Positions 37,382-46,040 of a stretch of DNA of 64,000 nucleotides are shown piece by piece. The stretch comes from Opitutales bacterium. Lineage in GTDB: Bacteria > Verrucomicrobiota > Verrucomicrobiia > Opitutales > JAJFLR01. The DNA lies in assembly GCA_021772565.1 (NCBI GenBank), contig JAJFLR010000030.1, positions 44,031 to 108,030 on the forward strand, in the 5' to 3' direction. A program made the translations under genes and the position numbers. The notes below the pieces were generated by a model. That model saw only the letters and a list, made by a program, of their open reading frames with translations, was not told where the DNA came from and made no database searches. How positions within the stretch are numbered: the stretch's first letter is position 1; each line of letters starts with the position of its first letter.

Positions 37382-37738
37382 ATGAAAATATTATTAATTG
37401 ACGATGAAGATGTCATGCTGGATTTATTAAATGGTGCATTGACCCAATTTGGGCATGATGTCCAAACAGCATGTAATGGTAAAGAGGCATTGGATCTATT
37501 TTTGAAATCACCCAATGATATTAATTTGATATTAACAGATATTAAAATGCCAGTAATGGATGGCACAGAACTCACTGACAAGATTAGGGAAAAGGGTTAT
37601 AAAACTCCGGTAATTTTGATGACCGGACATTATAGTCAGGTTGACAATGAAGAAAAATATTTGGGCATTTTACACAAACCATTTGGTATTGATAAGATAA
37701 GAAAGTTAGTTGATCAAGTTGATTGCCCTGACAAATAA
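37382..37738 (+). CDS. Single-domain response regulator (CheY-like receiver)
   Basis: The 118-residue protein is one receiver domain and nothing else. D7 and D8 bind Mg, D53 in L-T-D-I-K-M-P is the phospho-acceptor, the switch Thr is in L-M-T-G-H and the conserved Lys is in L-H-K-P-F-G. Stand-alone receivers relay phosphate or control by protein binding. No kinase gene is next to it; the hybrid kinases in this window have their own receivers, so it may accept phosphate from another kinase. Its position between repeats and a broken DsrE gene says nothing about its role. Confidence 0.92.
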   Translation: MKILLIDDEDVMLDLLNGALTQFGHDVQTACNGKEALDLFLKSPNDINLILTDIKMPVMDGTELTDKIREKGYKTPVILMTGHYSQVDNEEKYLGILHKPFGIDKIRKLVDQVDCPDK

Positions 37739-37822
37739 TACAATCGGTTGATTTATTAAATATAATAATTTAGTCTTCATATCTTAAAGCCTAATTTAGT
37801 TTTATCGTAAAATTTTCGTATT

Positions 37823-38214
37823 ATGAAATATCTATTCATAGTTTTTCTCATGTATGCTTTTAGTATGACACTTTATAGTGAGCAGCTAAAAATTGTTTAC
37901 CATGTCAATGAAAAGGAAAAAATGCCGATGTTAATTTCTAGCATTAAAGAAATTTTAAAAATTGATAATAATGCAGAAATAAAAGCTGTTATTCACGGAT
38001 CGGCAATTTACAAATTATCCAAAAGAGATAAAAAAAGTGATCAAATAAAACAACTAATAAATAACGGAGTAGAGATTGGGCTTGTAGTGTAACAATGATG
38101 AAATATAAAATAAAACATCCAATGATCATTGATGAAGTTAAATTTTTAGATATAGGTGGAGTTAATTACATATTAAAATTACAGAATATCGGTTATAGTT
38201 ATATAAAATTATAA
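37823..38214 (+). pseudogene. Secreted DsrE-family protein with a frameshift near the end
   Basis: The first frame (37823-38092) gives a signal peptide (residues 1-18) and a DsrE-like fold start: L-K-I-V-Y-H-V-N-E-K-E-K, then A-V-I-H-G-S-A-I near residue 53. It runs into a stop right where the family Cys should be. Shifting by one base at about 38077 (a GGG run) restores A-C-S-V-T-M, then F-L-D-I-G-G-V-N-Y-I-L-K-L-Q-N-I-G-Y-S-Y-I-K-L and a stop at 38212-38214, which is the normal end of these proteins. One extra G, by mutation or sequencing error, explains it. DsrE proteins handle sulfur or related thiol chemistry. Confidence 0.7.
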
Positions 38215-39177
<963 letters not shown>

Positions 39178-39361
39178 TAATTTACATCTATTTGCCTGAT
39201 TTAAAAAAGTAGGTATGGAGAATTTCTTTCAAATTAGCAACTTTGATTTTTAAGGAATCGTTAAATAATTTTTTTAGGATTATTAATTGATATATTTTCA
39301 CTCTTCTATATAACAGTTTCAAATTTGCATAATTTAGCTTTGCGAAAATTAATTTTAAAAA

Positions 39362-40030
39362 ATGGATGACTTACAACAGCCTTCTTCAATTGATGAGTTT
39401 CGACCTGCCTTTGAAAATAATCAGGAAGAAGAATATGTTCCACCGAATGATAATAGAAAGCTGATAATTATACTTTCTATTTTGGCACTTATGGGAATTA
39501 TTTTTGGAGGAACCGGGTTTTATTATGCTAAAAAAGCCAATGATGCTATTTATAATTTACAGATATCTATTGAACTTGAAAAAGATAGAGCTCTAAATGA
39601 GGTCAATACTTATGAGCAATTTGATAAAAGTATTCAGAGACTTAAAGCTGATAATGAACTTTTGAAAAAATCAGCTCTCAAAACTAGTACAAATAATAAG
39701 AAAATTTTAAACAAATTTGTCACCGTAGTAGAATCTAACCGAAAATTGATAAATATATTAGCTAATAATACTGGAATTTCGTTCAGCCATCATAACGGTG
39801 AAAAAAATAGTAAATCTAAAAAACCAAAAAAAACTAATTCTGATAAAAAAGATATTGTCACAGATAATCTAAAACCAAGGTTTGATTATCATATTATTCA
39901 ATCTGGAGATACATTTAGTAAATTAGCTCAAAAGTATCAAAAGTCCACACAGGCATTCATGGAAGCTAATCCCGATATTGATCCTCAACGTTTACAAATT
40001 GGGCAAAAAATTAAAATTCCCAATTCCTGA
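39362..40030 (+). CDS. Single-pass membrane protein with C-terminal LysM domain
   Basis: The 222-residue protein has a cytoplasmic acidic N-tail (residues 1-32), one membrane helix (about 33-56), a charged coiled coil (about 60-135), a Lys/Ser linker and a LysM domain (about 177-222). The LysM reads Y-H-I-I-Q-S-G-D-T-F-S-K-L-A-Q-K-Y and ends G-Q-K-I-K-I-P. LysM binds N-acetylglucosamine-containing glycans, mostly peptidoglycan, so the protein likely links the inner membrane to the cell wall. It starts a five-gene rightward run (NUDIX, ybaB, recR, sugar transferase) with 12 bases to the next gene. Confidence 0.85.
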   Translation: MDDLQQPSSIDEFRPAFENNQEEEYVPPNDNRKLIIILSILALMGIIFGGTGFYYAKKANDAIYNLQISIELEKDRALNEVNTYEQFDKSIQRLKADNELLKKSALKTSTNNKKILNKFVTVVESNRKLINILANNTGISFSHHNGEKNSKSKKPKKTNSDKKDIVTDNLKPRFDYHIIQSGDTFSKLAQKYQKSTQAFMEANPDIDPQRLQIGQKIKIPNS

Positions 40031-40042
40031 TTCATATAACTA

Positions 40043-40597
40043 ATGTCGAATACACCTCATCACTGGGATATTATTGAGAGCAAATTACATGCAGATTGTC
40101 GTGTATTTAATATTGAGCAGCAAAACTGTAGACATCCTGCAAATAATAAGGAAGCCAATGTATTTGTTATCAATGCCAGTAATTGGGTTTTAACAATTCC
40201 AGTGACACCCGATAAAAAATTAGTATTGGTCAATCAGTTCCGATTTGGTTCTAAGACTTTATCATGGGAATTTCCCGGTGGTTGTATAGAAAAGGGTGAG
40301 GATCCAGTGGCAGGTGGAATTCGGGAGTTAAAAGAGGAAACCGGGTTTACCGGTGAGAATCCACAAGTAATTGGGCATTGCAGTCCAAATCCTGCTATTA
40401 TGAATAACACTTCAAATATAGTTTTAGTTGAAAATGTGATGCAGACTTCCCCAGTAAATTGGGACGAAAATGAGGAGTTGGAAACTCGGATTGTCGAACC
40501 TGAACAAGTAATGAAGTGGATTGATGATAAATCAATTCATCATACCCTGTCCATTACTGCAATGATGTATTATCAGTTATATTTGGGTAATTTCTAA
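40043..40597 (+). CDS. NUDIX hydrolase (ADP-ribose pyrophosphatase-like)
   Basis: The 184-residue cytoplasmic protein has the NUDIX box starting G-G-C-I-E-K-G-E-D and continuing R-E-L-K-E-E-T-G-F-T-G near residues 83-104. The N-terminal W-V-L-T-I-P-V-T and L-V-N-Q-F-R-F-G-S-K motifs are those of the ADP-ribose/GDP-mannose pyrophosphatase branch. It would cleave a nucleoside diphosphate linked to another group; the exact substrate is not decided. It is 12 bases after the LysM gene and probably in one transcript with it. The 97 bases before ybaB hold a small AT-rich tandem (taattcgtaatt) repeat. Confidence 0.9.
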   Translation: MSNTPHHWDIIESKLHADCRVFNIEQQNCRHPANNKEANVFVINASNWVLTIPVTPDKKLVLVNQFRFGSKTLSWEFPGGCIEKGEDPVAGGIRELKEETGFTGENPQVIGHCSPNPAIMNNTSNIVLVENVMQTSPVNWDENEELETRIVEPEQVMKWIDDKSIHHTLSITAMMYYQLYLGNF

Positions 40598-40694
40598 TTA
40601 CGAATTATGCTTTAAGAATTTTAAATTCGTAATTTTAATTAATTAATTTTAGATAATTCGTAATTAATAATTTGTAATTCGTAATTAAAAAACA

Positions 40695-41003
40695 ATGGCA
40701 GGAGTAGGAAAACTTTTAAAAGAAACCCGTAAAATGCAAAAAAAAATGGAGGCTCTTCAGGAAGAGCTTACCAAAAAAGAAATTGAAATTTCCAGTGGCG
40801 GTGGTGCGGTGACTATAATTATCAATGGTCAACAAGAAATTAAATCTTTAAAGCTTGATCCTGAGTTTTTGAAAGAAGATGTGAGTTTTGTTGAAGAAAC
40901 AATTCTGGGTGCAATTACTGAAGCCCACCAAAAGTCTAAAGAACTTAATGAAGCTGAGATGGAAAAAATAACCGGTGGTTTTAATTTACCCGGAATGATT
41001 TAA
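40695..41003 (+). CDS. ybaB: YbaB/EbfC nucleoid-associated protein
   Basis: The 102-residue DNA-binding protein has the family pattern L-L-K-E-T-R-K-M-Q-K-K-M-E-A-L-Q-E-E-L (helix 1), G-G-G-A-V-T-I-I-I-N-G-Q-Q-E-I-K-S-L-K-L-D-P and a C-terminal I-T-G-G-F-N-L-P-G-M motif. It dimerises and coats DNA. It is directly upstream of recR (two bases apart), the standard arrangement in bacteria, although the usual dnaX in front is missing here and is replaced by a NUDIX gene. An alternative symbol is ebfC. Confidence 0.93.
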   Translation: MAGVGKLLKETRKMQKKMEALQEELTKKEIEISSGGGAVTIIINGQQEIKSLKLDPEFLKEDVSFVEETILGAITEAHQKSKELNEAEMEKITGGFNLPGMI

Positions 41004-41005
41004 TA

Positions 41006-41602
41006 ATGACACCCTCATTTGAAAAGTTGCAAAATGAACTCAAGCAACTTCCAGGTCTTGGTCGGAGATCAGCTGAACGAATTGCCCTTGACCTTCTAGT
41101 AGTTAAGCCTGATCGTTTAGATAATTTAGTTAAAAGCCTACAGACTGCAGCTGAAAAAGTGAAGCAGTGTGAAATTTGTGGTAATTTAACTGAAGATGAT
41201 AAGTGCAGTATTTGTAATGATGCAACACGCGATAAATTCACACTTTGTGTTGTTGAAGAGATTACTGATATGTTTGCCATTGATCGATCTGAAGTTTATA
41301 AAGGATTGTATCACATTCTTCACGGTAAACTTTCCCCCATTAATGGAGTAGGCCCGGATGCGCTTAATTTTAATTCTTTAAAGTCGAGGATTGTCTCTGA
41401 AGATATAAATGAAATTATTCTTTCTTTGTCTAACGATATAGAAGGAGAGGCGACATGTCATTTTATTCAGGAAAATATAATTGAAGATAAATCAATTAAT
41501 GTTACTAGAATTGGTTTTGGTCTACCGAGTGGTGGAGACATTGTATATGCAGATGCTGTTACTTTAAGAAGTGCGCTCGAAAGTAGAAAAAGTTATAAAT
41601 AG
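41006..41602 (+). CDS. recR: Recombination protein RecR
   Basis: The 198-residue protein takes part in RecFOR gap repair by loading RecA. Domains in order: helix-hairpin-helix L-P-G-L-G-R-R-S-A-E-R near residue 13, a C4 zinc finger C-E-I-C-G-N-L-T-E-D-D-K-C-S-I-C, a Toprim domain L-C-V-V-E-E (81 onward) with H-G-K-L-S-P-I-N-G-V-G-P, and a Walker B-like C-terminal part G-L-P-S-G-G-D-I-V-Y-A-D. Its length and all motifs are normal. It is translationally linked to ybaB. Confidence 0.95.
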   Translation: MTPSFEKLQNELKQLPGLGRRSAERIALDLLVVKPDRLDNLVKSLQTAAEKVKQCEICGNLTEDDKCSICNDATRDKFTLCVVEEITDMFAIDRSEVYKGLYHILHGKLSPINGVGPDALNFNSLKSRIVSEDINEIILSLSNDIEGEATCHFIQENIIEDKSINVTRIGFGLPSGGDIVYADAVTLRSALESRKSYK

Positions 41603-41638
41603 TACGCTCTAAATAATATTAAAAAAAATTCAAAAAAC

Positions 41639-42235
41639 ATGATCAAACGCTTATTTGATTTATTTGTCGCAATTACTTTGCTAATTATTCTTTTTCCTCT
41701 ACTTATTGTAGTATCAATTTTAGTTCGAGTAAAATTGGGATCCCCAATTTTTTTCAGACAACAACGACCAGGACTTAACGGAAAATTATTTTCTGTAGTA
41801 AAGTATCGGACAATGACTGATGAAAAAGATTCAGATGGACAATTTTTAAGTGATGCGGTGCGTCTCACACCATTTGGCAAATTTCTCAGAAGTACATCAA
41901 TAGACGAATTACCTGAACTGATAAATATTATTAAAGGTGAAATGAGTCTTGTTGGACCACGCCCACTTCTTAAGCAATATTTAGAGCGTTATTCAGATGA
42001 ACAAAGACGACGTCTTGATGTGCGACCAGGTATTACTGGTTGGGCGCAAATTAACGGACGTAACACAATTAGCTGGGAAGAAAAGTTCAAACTCGATGTT
42101 TGGTACGTTGATAATCACAGCTTTTTACTCGATTTTAAAATTTTGCTTTTGACTGCCTGGAAAACCGTTAAGCGTGCTGATATCAACGCGCCGGGTGAAG
42201 CGACTATGTCTGAATTTATGGGTAGTAAAGAATAA
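41639..42235 (+). CDS. Bacterial sugar transferase (undecaprenyl-phosphate sugar-1-phosphate transferase)
   Basis: The 198-residue protein is the short catalytic form of the polyprenyl-phosphate sugar-phosphotransferase family (WcaJ/PglC-like). It has one reentrant hydrophobic segment (residues 4-28), then P-I-F-F-R-Q-Q-R-P-G, K-Y-R-T-M-T, D-E-L-P-E-L-I-N-I-I-K-G-E-M-S-L-V-G-P-R-P and R-P-G-I-T-G-W-A-Q-I-N-G-R-N. It would start a glycan by moving a sugar-1-phosphate to undecaprenyl phosphate. No other glycan genes follow; the downstream region is insertion-sequence debris, so a cluster may have been lost. Confidence 0.93.
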   Translation: MIKRLFDLFVAITLLIILFPLLIVVSILVRVKLGSPIFFRQQRPGLNGKLFSVVKYRTMTDEKDSDGQFLSDAVRLTPFGKFLRSTSIDELPELINIIKGEMSLVGPRPLLKQYLERYSDEQRRRLDVRPGITGWAQINGRNTISWEEKFKLDVWYVDNHSFLLDFKILLLTAWKTVKRADINAPGEATMSEFMGSKE

Positions 42236-42460
42236 ACGTATCCATATTATAGTCTATAATTTTTAATCTTGTTTGATTTTCAGAAAACTCAGAATTAGTT
42301 GCCCCAAGGACTGTTAACTCTGCAACATCATTCAATGCACGACAAATTATTTTACATGGTCTAACAAATATTTTGTGGTCAGGTTATTGAGAGTATTGCA
42401 GTATTGTTTGTTGATAATGACAATGATGGAATTCTTGATTGGGTCAGGTACTGAATAACT
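42236..42460. other. Intergenic debris with a possible coding remnant
   Basis: A plus-strand frame at about 42288-42392 reads E-N-S-E-L-V-A-P-R-T-V-N-S-A and I-I-L-H-G-L-T-N-I-L-W and stops; further on, D-N-D-N-D-G-I-L-D-W (about 42413-42442) is a fragment of an Asp-rich calcium-binding repeat. Both look like leftovers of a secreted protein gene. No intact gene is present; 42785-43019 is also without a gene and shows nothing I recognise. Confidence 0.35.
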
Positions 42461-42784
42461 TTACGCAGTAATATGAGCGTCATCAGCTTGAATATAGCAA
42501 CCATCAATTAAGTTTTGATACATATGATTATAAATTGGCTTGAACCATTGTGAAACAATTTCTACTCAACGCGCTAACGTCTTTCGCGATAATTTTGCTC
42601 CTCTTAAATCTATGCTGTTTAACAATAAGGTTAGTGCCTCCGGCTCCAGTTGTAACTTGCCATTAATACATTTACTCCCTGCAGCCAACTGAATGTCCCT
42701 TTTTCCAATCGCTTCGCACACACCCATAGTCCGTTTCCGTCCCAGTATAATAATTTCAATCGATTGTTCTGTTTTCCCATGCAC
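42461..42784 (-). pseudogene. IS66-family remnant: TnpB end fused to a TnpC fragment
   Basis: One frame with an internal stop. The upstream part ends with [22 protein letters not shown], like the C terminus of IS66 TnpB. It continues as S-R-K-T-L-A-R, then a TGA where TnpC normally has Trp, then V-E-I-V-S-Q-W-F-K-P-I-Y-N-H-M-Y-Q and D-G-C-Y-I-Q-A-D-D, which is the start of the TnpC DDE domain. An internal deletion joined the two genes and the TGG-to-TGA change came in addition. It cannot encode a working transposase. Confidence 0.6.
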
Positions 42785-43019
42785 TAACTTTACCCCTTTT
42801 ACCGCTTCTTGTCTAGATGGTCGATTTTGGGACGCTTACACTCAAGTAGATAAACTGCAAAAACAAGCATTCAAAATTTTAGAAATATAGTGGTTCTGGT
42901 AAAAATTCGTCAAATGTAGTCAGAGATGAGGTAATTTTTTTTAGTCGAAATGTAGACTAACAATGACTTATCTAATTATCTCCCCTAGCTTCAGACTAGC
43001 TTGTTTTAGCGACATGGCA

Positions 43020-44393
43020 CTAGTCTGGCAACACCACGTCCTTGTCTATTAACGTTATCAAATCCTCACGTGTTAACGGATTCTTTACTTCACTTAGTCG
43101 AAGCGCTTGATTCCTCAACATTTTTTCAAATATATTTCTGGCAAACCGTCCGTTTCCAAAGGTACGGCCAGATACCTTGATCTCGGATTCAATATATTGT
43201 TTCAATTTTTCTTTTGCTTCTTCGGCTAATGCATAATCATTTGCCTGACACATGATTTCGAAAATTTTTAAAATATCTTCCGCAGAATAATTATCGAAAT
43301 TTATAAAAGTATTAAAACGAGATTTAAGTCCTGGATTAGATTCAATAAAAGTTTTCATCTCTACCGAATACCCGGCAACGATAACCGCCAAACGGTCTCG
43401 ATAATCTTCCATACGCTTAACAAGTGTGTCGATTGCTTCACTGCCAAAATCGTTTTGTGATGATTTCGCAAGGCTATACGCTTCATCGATAAAAAGCACT
43501 CCATCCAATGCCTTGTTTACGATCTCAGAAGTCTTTGCTTCGGTATGACCGATGTATTGTCCTACTAATCCGCTACGATCGGTTTCCACCAAATGTCCTT
43601 TTTTCAAAAAACCAAGAGCCTTATAAATCCTGGCCACCAGCCTTGCCACAGTTGTTTTACCTGTTCCTGGATTTCCCGTGAAAATTATATGAAGCGAAAG
43701 AAATGCATAAGAGAGTTTCATCGTTTCGCGCTGCTTTTGAATTTCAAGAAAACTTATCAATTTGCGAATTTCTTCTTTTACTTCATCCAATCCAATTAGT
43801 TGATTCAGCTCCTGCATACAGGTTTCCAAATCCACTTTCTCATCCAACACATTTATCGTATCATCATTAATTGAAGTACCTTTGTTTTCATTGATTAACT
43901 GTTTTTCAACAGGCTCCTTAAATGAATCAATCGAAGTGCCTAACTGCTGGTGCAGTTTCTCTAATACTTGACTATTTCCTTTAAATAAATAGCTGCGCAA
44001 ATTTCCCAGCAATATTCGTTCGTCAGTATTTGTAACGCCATTACTGTAAATCACAGCACAGGCAAGTTTGTAAACGATTTCGGCTAAAGTGATATGCTGA
44101 TTAGCGACACGCAGATTTTCTAACTGATATGATGGCTGCTTCTCAATTTTACTTTTTAGCAAGGATTGATATAGGTTCGACCAATGCATTTTTCTGGCAA
44201 CTTCTCGCAAGAATCGTTGCTCGCTGAAGTTGACATCTCCATCAATCATCGAGGCTAGAAAAACAATGAGGCGAATTTCATAATCAATTTCAAACTCACT
44301 GGCGAAACTCTTACCTAGAATCTCAGATTTAATCGATTTTATGTTTTCCAAACATATATCAACCAGTTTCTCTAACTCAATTGTCCCGCTCAT
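43020..44393 (-). CDS. CbbX/SpoVK-type AAA+ ATPase with N-terminal TerB-like domain
   Basis: The 457-residue soluble protein has a helical N-terminal half with I-V-F-L-A-S-M-I-D-G-D-V-N-F-S-E-Q-R-F-L near residue 30 and A-V-I-Y-S-N-G-V-T-N-T-D-E near residue 114, the acidic D-G-x-x-x-x-x-E pattern of TerB-like domains. Then comes one AAA+ module: Walker A G-N-P-G-T-G-K-T at 240-247, pore loop Y-I-G-H-T, Walker B L-F-I-D-E-A-Y, Arg finger in N-P-G-L-K-S-R-F and sensor 2 G-N-G-R-F-A-R-N. CbbX-type enzymes remodel protein complexes by threading. As the last gene of the PspA/polyamine cluster it may remodel the PspA assembly. TerB-like domains occur in metal- and membrane-stress systems. Confidence 0.88.
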   Translation of the reverse strand: MSGTIELEKLVDICLENIKSIKSEILGKSFASEFEIDYEIRLIVFLASMIDGDVNFSEQRFLREVARKMHWSNLYQSLLKSKIEKQPSYQLENLRVANQHITLAEIVYKLACAVIYSNGVTNTDERILLGNLRSYLFKGNSQVLEKLHQQLGTSIDSFKEPVEKQLINENKGTSINDDTINVLDEKVDLETCMQELNQLIGLDEVKEEIRKLISFLEIQKQRETMKLSYAFLSLHIIFTGNPGTGKTTVARLVARIYKALGFLKKGHLVETDRSGLVGQYIGHTEAKTSEIVNKALDGVLFIDEAYSLAKSSQNDFGSEAIDTLVKRMEDYRDRLAVIVAGYSVEMKTFIESNPGLKSRFNTFINFDNYSAEDILKIFEIMCQANDYALAEEAKEKLKQYIESEIKVSGRTFGNGRFARNIFEKMLRNQALRLSEVKNPLTREDLITLIDKDVVLPD

Positions 44394-44430
44394 TTAATTA
44401 TTATACGTTGTAGGTAAATCTACCAAAAGC

Positions 44431-44832
44431 TTACTTTTCAATCTCATCGGGCAACCCACGATTCAACGCTTTAATCTGTGAACTTCCTGCTTTTAAATCT
44501 TTTGTTAAAATATTGGCAACGAGATCCGGGATTTCGAAATTACCGCAGGTAAAAACATCCAAAGCAGCGTATCGATGTTGCGGCCAGGTATGCACCGTAA
44601 TATGACTCTCAGCAATAACTACCACACCGCTCACTCCATGAGGATTAAAGTGGTGGAACACGGAATCGACAACAGTCGCTCCGGCTTTCAGAGCAGCTGC
44701 GACTATCATTGATTCCAGCTTCTTTGGTTGATTTAAAATCTGTTCATCGCATTCATACAATTCAATGAGCAAATGCCGGCCTAAAATTGTTTTCGGTAAT
44801 TGGGCTGTCTCGATTGCGGAATCCAATTTCAT
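44431..44832 (-). CDS. speD: S-adenosylmethionine decarboxylase proenzyme (prokaryotic class)
   Basis: The 133-residue pyruvoyl enzyme makes decarboxylated AdoMet, the aminopropyl donor for spermidine. The self-cleavage site is E75-S76 within A-E-S-H-I-T-V-H-T-W-P. S68, H81 and C96 stand at the spacings of the Thermotoga maritima catalytic residues Ser55, His68 and Cys83 relative to Ser63, so the protein should mature and be active. It lies between the AAA+ gene and pspA in one leftward cluster whose first gene is a spermidine synthase, giving a matched enzyme pair. The length is normal. Confidence 0.93.
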   Translation of the reverse strand: MKLDSAIETAQLPKTILGRHLLIELYECDEQILNQPKKLESMIVAAALKAGATVVDSVFHHFNPHGVSGVVVIAESHITVHTWPQHRYAALDVFTCGNFEIPDLVANILTKDLKAGSSQIKALNRGLPDEIEK

Positions 44833-44863
44833 TTTTTTCGGAAAGAAATCAAAGCCACTTCAC

Positions 44864-45583
44864 TTAATTCTGTGGCGCAGCTTTACTTCCTCCCTGCCCA
44901 AGCTTTGCCTTGAGTGCTGCAAGTTTGTTTTGAACGTCGATACTGGATTGGCCGGTACCTAACTCTCCAAATTCTTTCTCTAAACTATCGCCACCACCTT
45001 CAAAAGAATCTGCTAACTCTTTGGCAGCATCTGCCTCATAAGTTGAACGTTCTGTTTTTGCTTTAAGGCGTGCCATCAGATCATCTGCACTGTTGGACGA
45101 TTTGGAAATGCGAGCCTTTGCTTCGTAAATACTTTTTTTGGCATCAGCAGCCTTACTCTGAGCAAGGATAAAATCTTTATTGCGAGTGTATTCAGCTAAC
45201 TCATCATCCATCTTAAAGATGTCTTTTTTTAAATCCGCTACGGCTTCGTGTTGACTAGACCAGTTAGCTTCCAAACCGGCGGCTTTCTGTTCATGTTCTG
45301 TAGCACGCTCCAAAGCTTTGCCTGCCAAGTCTTCACGACCGGCCTTTAATGCTGCTTCTGCTTTTTGCTCCCAGCTAAATTTTTCCGACTTCTCTTTTTC
45401 GAGTAACGCTTTTGTTTTGCGCTCGGTAGCAATACAAGCTTGTATCGATTTTTTTGCTTCGCGAATTTGTTCGGCTTTATCACGAATCGCTTGATCGAGC
45501 ATCAATTCGGGTTTCTCAAAACTCTCAACTGCTTTGTTTACTGAGGCCTGACCTATTTTAAAAATTCTTGAAAATATACTCAT
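44864..45583 (-). CDS. pspA: PspA/IM30 family protein (YjfJ-like)
   Basis: The 239-residue, nearly all-helical coiled-coil protein is of the PspA/Vipp1/IM30 (ESCRT-III-like) family. It has amphipathic N-terminal helix M-S-I-F-S-R-I-F-K-I-G-Q-A-S-V-N, then L-D-Q-A-I-R-D-K-A-E-Q-I and a Lys/Glu/Ala-rich coiled coil to about residue 190. The C-terminal part is loose with a final L-A-A-L-K-A-K-L. PspA-type proteins polymerise on stressed inner membrane. A strong AAAGGAG Shine-Dalgarno sequence lies before the ATG, fitting a need for many copies. The adjacent DUF2170 gene makes this the YjfI-YjfJ pair known from E. coli. Confidence 0.92.
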   Translation of the reverse strand: MSIFSRIFKIGQASVNKAVESFEKPELMLDQAIRDKAEQIREAKKSIQACIATERKTKALLEKEKSEKFSWEQKAEAALKAGREDLAGKALERATEHEQKAAGLEANWSSQHEAVADLKKDIFKMDDELAEYTRNKDFILAQSKAADAKKSIYEAKARISKSSNSADDLMARLKAKTERSTYEADAAKELADSFEGGGDSLEKEFGELGTGQSSIDVQNKLAALKAKLGQGGSKAAPQN

Positions 45584-45612
45584 AGTTTAATTCTCCTTTT
45601 TTTATTTATTGT

Positions 45613-46029
45613 TTACTTCTGCGACATGGCCTCTGATAACACCTCACTGACTTTATCAACTGCCAGTTCCATTGCATCAAAAACTGCTAATAATTCCTGG
45701 TCGTTAAGATCTCCGCACTCACGACTCTCAACCAGAACCAAACGCGGGTCATCCGGATTTACATTGTTTATACCGAGACTAACCGGAACAATTTCCGTGT
45801 TCAAGTCCAGCAATTTAAAGTAAAGTGCTTCGCTTCCTATTTCATTAATATTTCCCAAATCGAGTTCAAAAAATAAATTTTTGCTATCAGCACGGATAAA
45901 TATTGGTATTTCACCGTCTCTTGTAACTCGATACAATCCTTCTTCAAGAGTTTCTACCTCGAACCCATTGAGACCTAGAAATTGAACGAAGTCTTCGTTT
46001 TTTCGTATTTGAATAATTATGTCACTCAT
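45613..46029 (-). CDS. yjfI: DUF2170 family protein (YjfI-like)
   Basis: The 138-residue acidic soluble protein has family features I-I-Q-I-R-K-N-E-D-F-V-Q-F near the start, Y-R-V-T-R-D-G-E-I-P-I-F near residue 34, L-F-F-E-L-D-L-G-N-I near residue 48 and P-V-S-L-G-I-N near residue 80. DUF2170 (YjfI in E. coli) is almost always next to a PspA-type gene, as here (30 bases). Its biochemical role is unknown; a helper or regulator of the PspA polymer is the natural idea. No Shine-Dalgarno sequence; it follows the channel gene by 12 bases, so it is likely in the same transcript. Confidence 0.87.
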   Translation of the reverse strand: MSDIIIQIRKNEDFVQFLGLNGFEVETLEEGLYRVTRDGEIPIFIRADSKNLFFELDLGNINEIGSEALYFKLLDLNTEIVPVSLGINNVNPDDPRLVLVESRECGDLNDQELLAVFDAMELAVDKVSEVLSEAMSQK

Positions 46030-46040
46030 GATCTTTTATT

